Positions 16,219-23,698 of a stretch of 64,000 bases of DNA are shown in pieces (position 1 is the first letter of the stretch; every line of letters starts with the position of its first letter). Under the pieces are notes generated by a model. It saw nothing but the letters and a program-made list of their open reading frames with translations. It did not search any database and was not told where the DNA came from. The DNA comes from Nocardioides albus (GTDB taxonomy: Bacteria > Actinomycetota > Actinomycetes > Propionibacteriales > Nocardioidaceae): NCBI RefSeq assembly GCF_014648255.1, contig NZ_BMQT01000015.1, positions 62,001 through 126,000 of the forward strand. Direction: 5' to 3'. The position numbers and the translations under genes are program-made.

Positions 16219-17795
16219 TCTCTCGCCGCACTCTGCTCCGTGGCCTCGCCGTCTGGGCGGGGCTAGGAGCGTTGTGGCTGGTGCTCGCCGCGCTGGTGAG
16301 CACGTGGCTCTTCCTGTCCAGCGAGCGCCAGGTCGTCCTGGCCGGTCACGACTCGGTCCTGAGCCCGACGCTGTCGGGCAAGGCGATCATCCACACCGGA
16401 CCGGTGCTGCCCGACGTACGTCTGGACGTCGGCGGCCCGGTCGGCGTCGACGTCACCCTCGGCAAGACCGAGCTGAGATCGATGGACGAGCTCTTCGAGC
16501 GCTACGCCGTGCTCGGCTCGGCGCCCGACGGGCAGCGGGCTGTCGTGGTGGAGCAGGTGGAGTCGATGCTCGTGGCTGCGGTGCTCCGGGGCGGCGCGAT
16601 CTCGTTGACGGTCGTCGCCGGCGTCGTCCTGCTCTGGTGGCTGCCCGGGACCTCGCGCCGCGTCGACCTGCGCAGACGGATGGCCGGAGCAACCCGGACG
16701 AGACGCGGACTCGCCACCGCCGGTGTCGGGGTGGTGACCGTGTCGCTGCTCGCGGTCGCGGTCTGGCAGCCCTGGGGCGAGTCCGTGGCACCCGCTGCGG
16801 ACAAGGAGGCCGGCCCGGTCTCCGGTGACTGGACCCCGCTGGCCGACTTCCTCGGCCCGGAGATCCCGGTGCCCGACGAGCTGGCCGCGGTGGAGGTGCG
16901 TGGCGACGCCTACGCCAACCAGACCCGTCGGCTGGTGGCCAGCGCCGTCGACACCTACAACTCCAGCCGGACCTTCTACGAGAAGGTGGTCGCGAAGGTG
17001 CCGGACGTGGCGCTGCGGGAGCCGGCCGAGGACGAGACCGTCGTCGCCCTGGTCTCCGACCGGCACGACAACGTCGGCATGGACGCGGTGATGCGCGCGA
17101 TCGCCGACGAGGGCGGCGCGACGGGGATCCTCGACGCCGGCGACGACACCTCGACCGGGTCGGACTGGGAGACCTTCTCCCTCGACTCGCTGACCGACGC
17201 GAGCGACGGCCTGGACAAGTGGGCCGTCACCGGCAACCACGACCACGGCCCGACGGTCGGCGACTACCTGTCCGACAAGGGCTGGACCATGCTCGAGGGC
17301 GAGGTCGTCGACGGTCCCGGAGGCTCGACGCTCCTCGGTGCGCCCGACCCGCGCACCAGCGGCCTCGGCAACTGGATCGACGAGAAGGGCGTCAGCCTCG
17401 AGGAGGCCGGCGCGAAGCTGGCCGACATCGCCTGTGCCTCGAAGGAGGAGGGCCAGCCGGTCGCGACCCTGCTCGTCCACGACCCGGCGCTGGGGCGAGA
17501 GACCCTGCGCCGGGGCTGTGCGACTCTCGTTGTCGGCGGCCACCGCCACGTGCACCACGGGCCGACCGAGGTGACCGGCGAGGACGGCGAGACCGGCTGG
17601 ACCTACACCAACGGCACCACGGGTGGCGCTGCGTACGCCTTCGCGATGGGGAAGATCCGTCGCACCGCCGAGGTCACCCTGATCACCTACGCCGACGGGC
17701 AGCCCGTCGGTCTCCAGTCGGTCGAGCTGGAGACCAACGGGGCACTCACCGCCCACGAGTACGCACCCCTGGAACGCCCCGCCGAGAGCGAGTGA
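16215..17795 (+). CDS. Membrane-anchored metallophosphoesterase family protein (apparent CTG start)
   Basis: Two membrane segments (about 9-31 and 130-150, another near 175-190) precede a calcineurin-like phosphoesterase domain. Its metal ligands are visible: SDRHDN near residue 280, DAGDDTSTG near 310, GNHDHG near 337, LLVHDP near 420 and GGHRHVHHG near 442. Substrate unknown; it probably acts outside the membrane. The frame has no ATG, GTG or TTG ahead of the first span; CTG 16215 lies seven bases after GGAGG and overlaps the rlmB stop as CTGA, the analogue of the usual ATGA. With this start the protein has 526 residues. Confidence 0.75.
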   Translation: MISRRTLLRGLAVWAGLGALWLVLAALVSTWLFLSSERQVVLAGHDSVLSPTLSGKAIIHTGPVLPDVRLDVGGPVGVDVTLGKTELRSMDELFERYAVLGSAPDGQRAVVVEQVESMLVAAVLRGGAISLTVVAGVVLLWWLPGTSRRVDLRRRMAGATRTRRGLATAGVGVVTVSLLAVAVWQPWGESVAPAADKEAGPVSGDWTPLADFLGPEIPVPDELAAVEVRGDAYANQTRRLVASAVDTYNSSRTFYEKVVAKVPDVALREPAEDETVVALVSDRHDNVGMDAVMRAIADEGGATGILDAGDDTSTGSDWETFSLDSLTDASDGLDKWAVTGNHDHGPTVGDYLSDKGWTMLEGEVVDGPGGSTLLGAPDPRTSGLGNWIDEKGVSLEEAGAKLADIACASKEEGQPVATLLVHDPALGRETLRRGCATLVVGGHRHVHHGPTEVTGEDGETGWTYTNGTTGGAAYAFAMGKIRRTAEVTLITYADGQPVGLQSVELETNGALTAHEYAPLERPAESE

Positions 17796-17798
17796 CGC

Positions 17799-17961
17799 CT
17801 GGGAGACTGCTGAACAGTCCCGCCTGCTACGCGCCGCGATGCGGCACGCCGGCGGCGTTGCCGCCGCTCTACAGGCGCCCAGCCTGCCTTCGCGACGGCG
17901 CCTTGCCGGCGCACTCGCCTCGCGACGCTCGCGACGGCGCCATTGCTCAGCAGCCTCCTAG
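17799..17961. repeat. 163-bp element with about 20-bp imperfect terminal inverted repeats
   Basis: The left end 17799-17818 (CTGGGAGACTGCTGAACAGT) and the reverse of 17942-17961 (CTAGGAGGCTGCTGAGCAAT) match at most positions. Inside are GC-rich hairpins and repeated CGCGACGGCG blocks. It fills the gap between two convergent genes, and its right end contains the stop codon of the AGCS gene. It looks like a small non-coding repeat or terminator element. Confidence 0.6.
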
Positions 17962-19487
17962 ACCCGCTCGGAGTCCCGCTCGTAGGTCTCCCAGTAGGTG
18001 GCCCCGGTGATGCGGAGCGCCAGCGGGTCGAAGACCGGGTCGAGTCCCTGCTTCTTCTGCCGCTCGTAGTCCCGGAGCGCCGCGAAGGCGGGCTGCTGCA
18101 GGACCAGGATGCCGAGGATGTTGAGCCACGCCATCAGGCCGACGCCGATGTCGCCGAGGGTCCAGGCATCGCTGGCCGTCGACACGCAGCCGTACGCGGA
18201 CGCGGCCAGGATGACAGCCTGCAGCACCAGCGTGGCTACCCGGCCGAGCGAGGGGCCACGCTGTCCGCCGAGCGGCACGGTCGAGAAGCGGCCGACCAGG
18301 AATCGCAGGTTGGTCTCGGCCATGTAGTAGTAGGCCACCATCGTGGTGAAGCAGAAGAACGCCAGCGAGACCGCGATGAACGAGGCGCCGACCCCGGGGA
18401 ACACGGTGTCGAAGCCCGCCTGCGTGTACGCCGCGCCGACCTCGGTCCCGGGGGCGAGCACGCCACCGTCCGCGATCACGTCACCGCTCTCGCTGCCGCC
18501 CTCGAAGACCCGGTAGGCACCGGTCGAGAGCATGAGGAATCCGGTCGCGGAGCAGACGAAGAGGGTGTCGACGTAGACCGCGAACGCCTGCACGAGGCCC
18601 TGCTTCGCGGGGTGCGACACCTCCGCCGCTGCCGCCGCGTGCGGTCCGGTGCCCTGGCCGGCCTCGTTGGAGTAGATGCCGCGCTTGACGCCCCACATCA
18701 CCGCGAGGCCGACGACCGCACCGAACGCGGAGTGGAGACCGAAGGCGCTCGAGAAGACGTCGCTGAGGACCGTCGGGATCTGGTCGGCGTTGATGACCAC
18801 GACGACCAGGGCTGCAGCGACGTACGCCACCGCCATGAACGGCACCACCAGCGTCGCGAACGAGGCGATCCGCTTGACCCCGCCGACCACGACGAACGCG
18901 AAGACGATGACGGTGGCGATCGCGACACCCCAGGTCGGGAGACCCCAGGCGTTGGTCATCGCCGAGGTCATCGAGTTCGCCTGGACGCCGGGGAGGAGCA
19001 CGCCGCAGGCCAGCACGGTCACGGCCGCGAAGACGAACCCGTAGATCGTGAAGGCGCGGCTGAACCGCGTGTGCGCGAACGCGCGGCTGAAGTAGTAGGC
19101 GGGGCCGCCGCGATACTCACCGGTCAACGGGTCGCGGGTCTTGTAGATCTGGCCCAGCGTGCTCTCCACGAACGAGGTCGAGGCGCCGAGGAACGCGACC
19201 GCCCACATCCAGAACATCGCGCCGGGGCCACCGAACGCGATCGCGGTGGCGACACCGGCGATGTTGCCCGTCCCCACGCGTCCGGCCAGCGACATCGCGA
19301 GCGCCTGGAACGAGGAGACCCCGGAGGCCGACTTCTCCCCGCGTACGAGGAGCCGGATCATCTCCGGGAAGTGCCGCACCTGGAGGAGCCGTGACCGCAC
19401 GGAGAAGAACACCCCCGCGGCGAGACACAGATACACCAGCCAGTTGCTCCAGATGACACCGTTGATGGCGCCCAAGATGTCCGTCAT
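17958..19487 (-). CDS. AGCS-family sodium:alanine/glycine symporter
   Basis: This 509-residue permease carries the family signature GNIAGVATAIAFGGPGAMFWMW near residue 90, together with VESTLGQIYKTRD and YSNEAGQGTGPHAAAAAEV near 285, and about eleven spans. It takes up alanine or glycine with sodium. I chose ATG 19487 because AAGGGAA lies just upstream; ATG 19502 lies inside that ribosome site. A 12-bp hairpin masks the site, and a second structured domain precedes it, so translational control of the gene is likely. Confidence 0.92.
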   Translation of the reverse strand: MTDILGAINGVIWSNWLVYLCLAAGVFFSVRSRLLQVRHFPEMIRLLVRGEKSASGVSSFQALAMSLAGRVGTGNIAGVATAIAFGGPGAMFWMWAVAFLGASTSFVESTLGQIYKTRDPLTGEYRGGPAYYFSRAFAHTRFSRAFTIYGFVFAAVTVLACGVLLPGVQANSMTSAMTNAWGLPTWGVAIATVIVFAFVVVGGVKRIASFATLVVPFMAVAYVAAALVVVVINADQIPTVLSDVFSSAFGLHSAFGAVVGLAVMWGVKRGIYSNEAGQGTGPHAAAAAEVSHPAKQGLVQAFAVYVDTLFVCSATGFLMLSTGAYRVFEGGSESGDVIADGGVLAPGTEVGAAYTQAGFDTVFPGVGASFIAVSLAFFCFTTMVAYYYMAETNLRFLVGRFSTVPLGGQRGPSLGRVATLVLQAVILAASAYGCVSTASDAWTLGDIGVGLMAWLNILGILVLQQPAFAALRDYERQKKQGLDPVFDPLALRITGATYWETYERDSERV

Positions 19488-19593
19488 CCGTCTTCCCTTC
19501 ATCTACCAAGTCGCTCAGATGAAGGGAAACCCTCTCAGACGCTCGCCATGCGGGTGTTCCCGAGGGGTTGCTTCTGGGCGAGTCGAGGGTCTG
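19488..19593 (-). promoter_or_regulatory. Structured 5' leader with ribosome-site-masking hairpin upstream of the AGCS gene
   Basis: Read on the minus strand, an upstream domain closes with CAGAC/GTCTG (19589-19593 with 19536-19540) and CTCGCC/GGCGAG (19577-19582 with 19542-19547) and has a small internal CGGG/CCCG hairpin. Next comes a perfect 12-bp hairpin, TTCCCTTCATCT (19517-19528) with AGATGAAGGGAA (19493-19504), whose second arm includes the ribosome binding site. I do not recognise a known riboswitch class. Confidence 0.55.
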
Positions 19594-19665
19594 ACGACAC
19601 GCCGGATGCGCACTCGGGGCTGTGACTGGCTACGATTGTCCCGCCGTCGCGGAGACGCACGGCAT

Positions 19666-19741
19666 GCCGGTGTAGCTCAGTTGGTAGAGCGTTCGCCTTG
19701 TAAGCGAAATGTCGCGGGTTCGACTCCTGTCACCGGCTCCA
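19666..19741 (+). tRNA. tRNA-Thr (anticodon TGT)
   Basis: The acceptor stem GCCGGTG/CACCGGC (19666-19672 with 19731-19737) is perfect. The D arm holds GCTCAGTTGGTAGAGC; the anticodon stem TTCGC/GCGAA encloses CTTGTAA, giving anticodon TGT for ACA codons; the T loop is TTCGACT with G-U pairs in its stem. Discriminator T at 19738 is followed by an encoded CCA. Confidence 0.96.
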
Positions 19742-19750
19742 CTTCTCGAC

Positions 19751-20602
19751 TCAGCGGAGCTGAGTGACCTCGTACGTCGTCGGCGGGTTGGCGATGTCGT
19801 CCTGGGAGGCGATGAGCTCGAGCTCGCGGCGGCCGGACTTGAGGGTGCGGTCGAGGATGGCGAAGAGGGTGTTCGCGGTGCGGCCGAGGGCGGTGGGGGT
19901 CGAGCCGGTCGAGAGCAGGTGGGAGAGGTAGACCGCCGCGGTGACGTCGCCGCCGCCGTTGGGGGAGATCGGGAGCAGGGGAGTCGTGACCGACCAGGCG
20001 CCCTCGTCGGAGACCGCGATCAGGTCGAGGTGGGTGGGGTCGGACTCGGTGATCACCGAGGTCACGAGCACGTTCGACGGCCCGGAAGAGCGGACCACGT
20101 CGACCGCGGCGAGCACCTCCTCCACAGTGTCGGTCGACTCGACGCCGGCGAGGAAGTTGAGCTCGAAGTGGTTGGGCGTGATCACATCAGCCGCCGGGAC
20201 GACCTCGTCACGCATGAACTCCGGGATGCCCTCGCGCACGAACATCCCGCGACCGACGTCACCCATCACCGGGTCGCAGCAGTAGAGGGCTCGCGGGTTG
20301 AGCGCCTTCACGCGGCGTACGGAATCGAGGACGATCGCGCCGACCGCCGGGTCTCCCTGGTAGCCGGACAGCACGGCGGAGACGGTGGAGAGACCGTCGC
20401 GCTCGGAGATCCCCTCGATGACCCCGGCGACCTCGTCGGCCGCAACGACCGGCCCACGCCAGGCGCCGTAGCCGGTGTGGTTGGAGAAGTTGACGGTGAG
20501 CACCGGCCAGACCTCGTGCCCGAGGCGCTGGATCGGGAAGACGGCGGCCGAGTTACCGACGTAGCCGAAGGCGACGTGCGACTGGATGGAGAGGATCTGC
20601 AT
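19751..20602 (-). CDS. pdxY: Pyridoxal kinase PdxY
   Basis: The 283-residue ribokinase-fold enzyme phosphorylates pyridoxal to PLP in the salvage pathway. Diagnostic blocks are the N-terminal ILSIQSHVAFGYVGNSAAVFP, NFSNHTGYG near residue 45, YCCDPVMGDVGRGMFV near 110, ITPNHFELNFLAG near 145 and the anion-hole region PNGGGDVTAAVYLSHLL near 222, where GGGD carries the catalytic aspartate. I chose ATG 20602 from the conserved N-terminus. It converges on the tRNA-Thr gene. Confidence 0.93.
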   Translation of the reverse strand: MQILSIQSHVAFGYVGNSAAVFPIQRLGHEVWPVLTVNFSNHTGYGAWRGPVVAADEVAGVIEGISERDGLSTVSAVLSGYQGDPAVGAIVLDSVRRVKALNPRALYCCDPVMGDVGRGMFVREGIPEFMRDEVVPAADVITPNHFELNFLAGVESTDTVEEVLAAVDVVRSSGPSNVLVTSVITESDPTHLDLIAVSDEGAWSVTTPLLPISPNGGGDVTAAVYLSHLLSTGSTPTALGRTANTLFAILDRTLKSGRRELELIASQDDIANPPTTYEVTQLR

Positions 20603-20646
20603 GGCGCCTATTCTGCGCCTCCTGCACCGCTGCCGGCTCAGCCGGC

Positions 20647-21252
20647 CTACTTCTTGGCCTTGCCGTCCTGCTTCTTGGGCGGGTCGTTGAGCAGCCAGGC
20701 GGCCAGCCCGCCGCCGATCGCCCCGAAGAGGTGACCCTGCCAGGAGACCCCGGCCTGCCCGGGGAGTACGCCGAGGAGCAGTCCGCCGTAGGCGAGGAAG
20801 GCGAGCACGCCGATGATGATCTGCACGAGACTGTGGCTGAACAGCCCACGGACGATCACGTAGACCAGCCAGCCGAAGATCAGCATCGAGGTCCCGGCGG
20901 TGATGCTGTCCGGTGGCGACATCAGCCAGACGCCGACACCCCCGACGACCCAGATGATGAGGGTCGCCACGATCCCGCGCCCGACACCGGAAGCTAGGAC
21001 CAGGAAGCCGAGGATGAGCGCGGGCAAGGTGTTGCCGTAGAGGTGGGCCCAGCCGAAGTGGAGCACCGGGGCGAACACGATGCCGAGCAGTCCGGCGTCG
21101 GTGCGCGGCACGATGCCGAGCGTGTCGAGCTGGTGTCCGCTGATGTAGTCGGTGGCCTCGAGCACCCACAGCAGGGCGACGAAGCCTAGCGCCCAGATTC
21201 CGGCCCGAAGCCAGTTCGCGCGTTGGGGGCGAGGGGGGGAGTCCTGGCTCAC
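20647..21252 (-). CDS. Rhomboid family intramembrane serine protease
   Basis: The 201-residue protein has six membrane spans. The rhomboid features are HFGWAHLYGNTLPALILG near residue 65 (HxxxN of the second span), the serine in TAGTSMLIFGWL near 125 in place of the usual GASG, and the catalytic histidine in QGHLFGAIGGGLAAWLL near 180. It should cleave membrane-spanning substrates within the bilayer. The C-terminus is lysine-rich. It lies 44 bp upstream of pdxY on the same strand, possibly co-transcribed. Confidence 0.88.
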   Translation of the reverse strand: MSQDSPPRPQRANWLRAGIWALGFVALLWVLEATDYISGHQLDTLGIVPRTDAGLLGIVFAPVLHFGWAHLYGNTLPALILGFLVLASGVGRGIVATLIIWVVGGVGVWLMSPPDSITAGTSMLIFGWLVYVIVRGLFSHSLVQIIIGVLAFLAYGGLLLGVLPGQAGVSWQGHLFGAIGGGLAAWLLNDPPKKQDGKAKK

Positions 21253-21266
21253 GTCTGAAATCCTAC

Positions 21267-21833
21267 CTACCGCTCCACAGCGGCGAGCCGTTGTTCGAGA
21301 CTCTCGTAGAGGTAGGGGACGGCGGCTGGGTGGGGTCCGGTCTCGTAGAGCTCGGTGGCGAGGACCCGGGGCGACTCCCCGGCGTGGTCGGCCGCCCAGG
21401 TGGCGCCACCCCCCGTGATTCGCCCGGCGTCGAGGCGCAGCACGGCATCAGCCGTCAGCGCCACCCAGCGCCCGTCGGTGCTGCCGTCCTCGAACCAGGC
21501 CACCGGCACCGCGTACGCCTCGTCCTCGGTCAGGTCGGCCTCGATCGAGATCCGCCGGCCGATCGGGTGGGCTCCCTGCCGGCTCCACAGGACGGTGGTC
21601 ACCTCGAGCCGGTCCGTGTCGGCAGGGCCGGCGGTGCCCAGGACGACGTGGTCGGCGAAGGTCGCCCAGTCGCGTACGTCGCTCGCGGGGAACTCCGGGG
21701 GAGCTGTCCGGTCCAGCAGGGTCCGGGCGCCGAGCACGCCGGCCCAGACTGCCAGCAGGACGACGACGATGGTGCCGGTGATCTTGAGTCGGCGTGGCAC
21801 CGACAGCGTCGGTCCGGTCGAGTTCTCGCCCAC
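21267..21833 (-). CDS. Hypothetical protein with one N-terminal membrane span
   Basis: At 188 residues it has a single hydrophobic segment (about 17-38) followed by an extracytoplasmic region without cysteines. The rest is predicted mixed strand and helix (LEVTTVLWSRQGAHPIGRRISIEADLTEDE). I recognise no family. It lies between ung and the rhomboid gene on the same strand, 14 bp from the latter, which suggests an operon of ung, this gene and the rhomboid gene. The ATG at 21833 gives the only sensible N-terminus. Confidence 0.6.
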   Translation of the reverse strand: MGENSTGPTLSVPRRLKITGTIVVVLLAVWAGVLGARTLLDRTAPPEFPASDVRDWATFADHVVLGTAGPADTDRLEVTTVLWSRQGAHPIGRRISIEADLTEDEAYAVPVAWFEDGSTDGRWVALTADAVLRLDAGRITGGGATWAADHAGESPRVLATELYETGPHPAAVPYLYESLEQRLAAVER

Positions 21834-21868
21834 GTGCCCCCCGTTCGCCGCCGATGGTCCGATCCTAG

Positions 21869-22558
21869 TTAGTCAGGCAGGGACCAGTCGATCGGCGAGC
21901 CGCCCTGCTCGACCAGGAGGGCGTTGGCGCGCGAGAACGGCCGGGACCCGAAGAAGCCACGACGCGCGGAGAGCGGCGAGGGGTGGACAGACTTGATCGC
22001 CGGCACCTTGTCGAGGCGCGGCTCGAAGTTCTGCGCGTGCCTGCCCCACAGGATCGCGACCAGCGGCCCGCCGCGGTTGCCGAGCACGTCGATCGCCCGC
22101 CCGGTGACCTCTTCCCAGCCCTTCTTGGAGTGGGAGGCGGGAGCACCGGGGCGCACGGTCAGCGAGGTGTTGAGCAGCATCACGCCGCGGTCGGCCCAGG
22201 CCGACAGGTCGCCGTGCTCGGGCATCTTCAGGTCGAGGTCGGTGGCCAGCTCGGCGTAGATGTTGCGCAGCGACGCCGGCAGCGGACGTACGTCCTTCTC
22301 GACCGCGAAGCTGAGTCCGATGGGGTGCCCGATGGTCGGGTAGGGGTCCTGGCCGACGATCAGGACGCGTACGTCCCGCAGCGGTCGCCGGAAGGCGTTG
22401 AAGATCCGGTCGCCGTCGGGAAGATAGGGACGCCTGGCCGCCAGCTCGTCGCGCAGGAAGCGGCCCATCTGCTCGATCTGCGGCTCGGCCGGCGCCAGCG
22501 CCTCGGCCCAGTCGGCTGCCATCAGGCCCTTGTCCACGAGTCCTGCCAGTGCACTCAT
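21869..22558 (-). CDS. ung: Uracil-DNA glycosylase (family 1)
   Basis: The 229-residue enzyme removes uracil from DNA at the first step of base excision repair. The water-activating motif GQDPYPTIGHPIGLSFAV is near residue 73, LLNTSLTVRPG near 135, and the DNA-intercalation loop HPSPLSARRGFFGSRPFSRAN near 195. The length is standard. It is divergent from an LLM-type oxidoreductase gene with 77 bp between the starts. Confidence 0.96.
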   Translation of the reverse strand: MSALAGLVDKGLMAADWAEALAPAEPQIEQMGRFLRDELAARRPYLPDGDRIFNAFRRPLRDVRVLIVGQDPYPTIGHPIGLSFAVEKDVRPLPASLRNIYAELATDLDLKMPEHGDLSAWADRGVMLLNTSLTVRPGAPASHSKKGWEEVTGRAIDVLGNRGGPLVAILWGRHAQNFEPRLDKVPAIKSVHPSPLSARRGFFGSRPFSRANALLVEQGGSPIDWSLPD

Positions 22559-22635
22559 AAATCAGGAGGGTATCGGCTGGCGCCGAGGGTTAAGTTGTCC
22601 GTGGCAACTCAGGTTGGACTCATCAAGGAGTAGAC

Positions 22636-23634
22636 ATGAAGTTCGGTTTCTTCGTCCCGCAGGGATGGCGCTTCGACCTCGTCGGGATCGACCCGGCGGA
22701 CCAGTGGACGACGATGAAGGACCTGGCGACGTACGCAGACTCCGGCTCGGGCTGGGAGAGCATCTGGGTCTACGACCACTTTCACACGACTCCGAAGCCC
22801 TCCGACCAGGCGACCCACGAGGCGTGGTCGCTGATGGCCGGTCTGGGCGCGGTGACGTCGCGGGTGCGGCTCGGGCAGATGTGCTCGTGCATGTCCTACC
22901 GCAACCCGGCCTACCTGGCGAAGGTCGCCGCGACGACCGACCACATCAGCGGCGGCCGGATCGAGATGGGCATCGGTGCGGGGTGGTACGAGCACGAGTG
23001 GCGTGCCTACGGCTACGGCTTCCCCGAGGCCCGTGACCGGCTCGGGATGCTCCGCGAGGGTGTCCAGATCTTCCAGCAGGCCTGGACGAAGGGCGTCTCG
23101 TCGCTGGACGGGAAGTACTACCAGGTCGACGGCGCCATCTGCCAGCCGCTCCCTCTTCAGCAGGGGCGCTCCGGGATCCCGCTGTGGATCGCCGGCGGTG
23201 GCGAGAAGGTCACCTTGAAGATCGCAGCGCAGTACGCCGACTACACCAACTTCCTCGGCGACCCGGAGACGTTCAAGGCGAAGTCGGACATCCTCGCGGC
23301 GCACTGCGAGAGCCTCGGGCGTGACTTCTCCGAGATCACCCGCTCCTCCAACTACAACGTGGTGCTGGGCGAGACCGAGGCCGAGGTCGCCGACAAGCTC
23401 GCCGCCTGGAAGGCGCGGCTGCTGCCTCACCTCGGCGAGGAGAAGACCGCCGAGATCGTCGCGAACGCCAGTGGTCCCGGCGGGCTCGCAGGCTCGCCCG
23501 AGCAGGTCGTCGAGCGGCTCCGGGCGATGGAGCAGCTCGGGATGACGTACGCCATCGGCTACTTCCCCGATGCCGCCTATGACCGCTCCTCGCTCGAGCT
23601 CTTCGAGTCGCAGGTCATCCCCGAGCTCGCCTGA
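22636..23634 (+). CDS. LLM-class (luciferase-like) F420-dependent oxidoreductase
   Basis: This 332-residue (β/α)8 protein has the family's N-terminus (KFGFFVPQGWRFDL), the YDHFHTT block near residue 47, GRIEMGIGAGWYEHEWRAYGY near 112 and PLWIAGGGEKVTLKIAAQYAD near 185. In actinobacteria most such enzymes use F420 rather than FMN, but the sequence does not prove it. The substrate is unknown. The SD-like AAGGAG lies upstream of ATG 22636. Confidence 0.85.
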   Translation: MKFGFFVPQGWRFDLVGIDPADQWTTMKDLATYADSGSGWESIWVYDHFHTTPKPSDQATHEAWSLMAGLGAVTSRVRLGQMCSCMSYRNPAYLAKVAATTDHISGGRIEMGIGAGWYEHEWRAYGYGFPEARDRLGMLREGVQIFQQAWTKGVSSLDGKYYQVDGAICQPLPLQQGRSGIPLWIAGGGEKVTLKIAAQYADYTNFLGDPETFKAKSDILAAHCESLGRDFSEITRSSNYNVVLGETEAEVADKLAAWKARLLPHLGEEKTAEIVANASGPGGLAGSPEQVVERLRAMEQLGMTYAIGYFPDAAYDRSSLELFESQVIPELA

Positions 23635-23698
23635 GCCCGGCCGGCGACACCCCGTCGCGACGTTTACAAGTGGGTGACCGCCCGGTAGGAAGACGTAC

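Noticed and set aside
16453..16791. Open frames within the metallophosphoesterase gene in other frames
   Set aside because: They are Arg-rich shadows; the metal-ligand motifs confirm the chosen frame.
19488..19593. Glycine riboswitch before the AGCS symporter
   Set aside because: The conserved GGACAGAG and tandem aptamer features are not present on the minus strand.
19666..19741. tRNA-Thr as an integration site of a genomic island
   Set aside because: No integrase or repeated tRNA 3' end is visible on either side.
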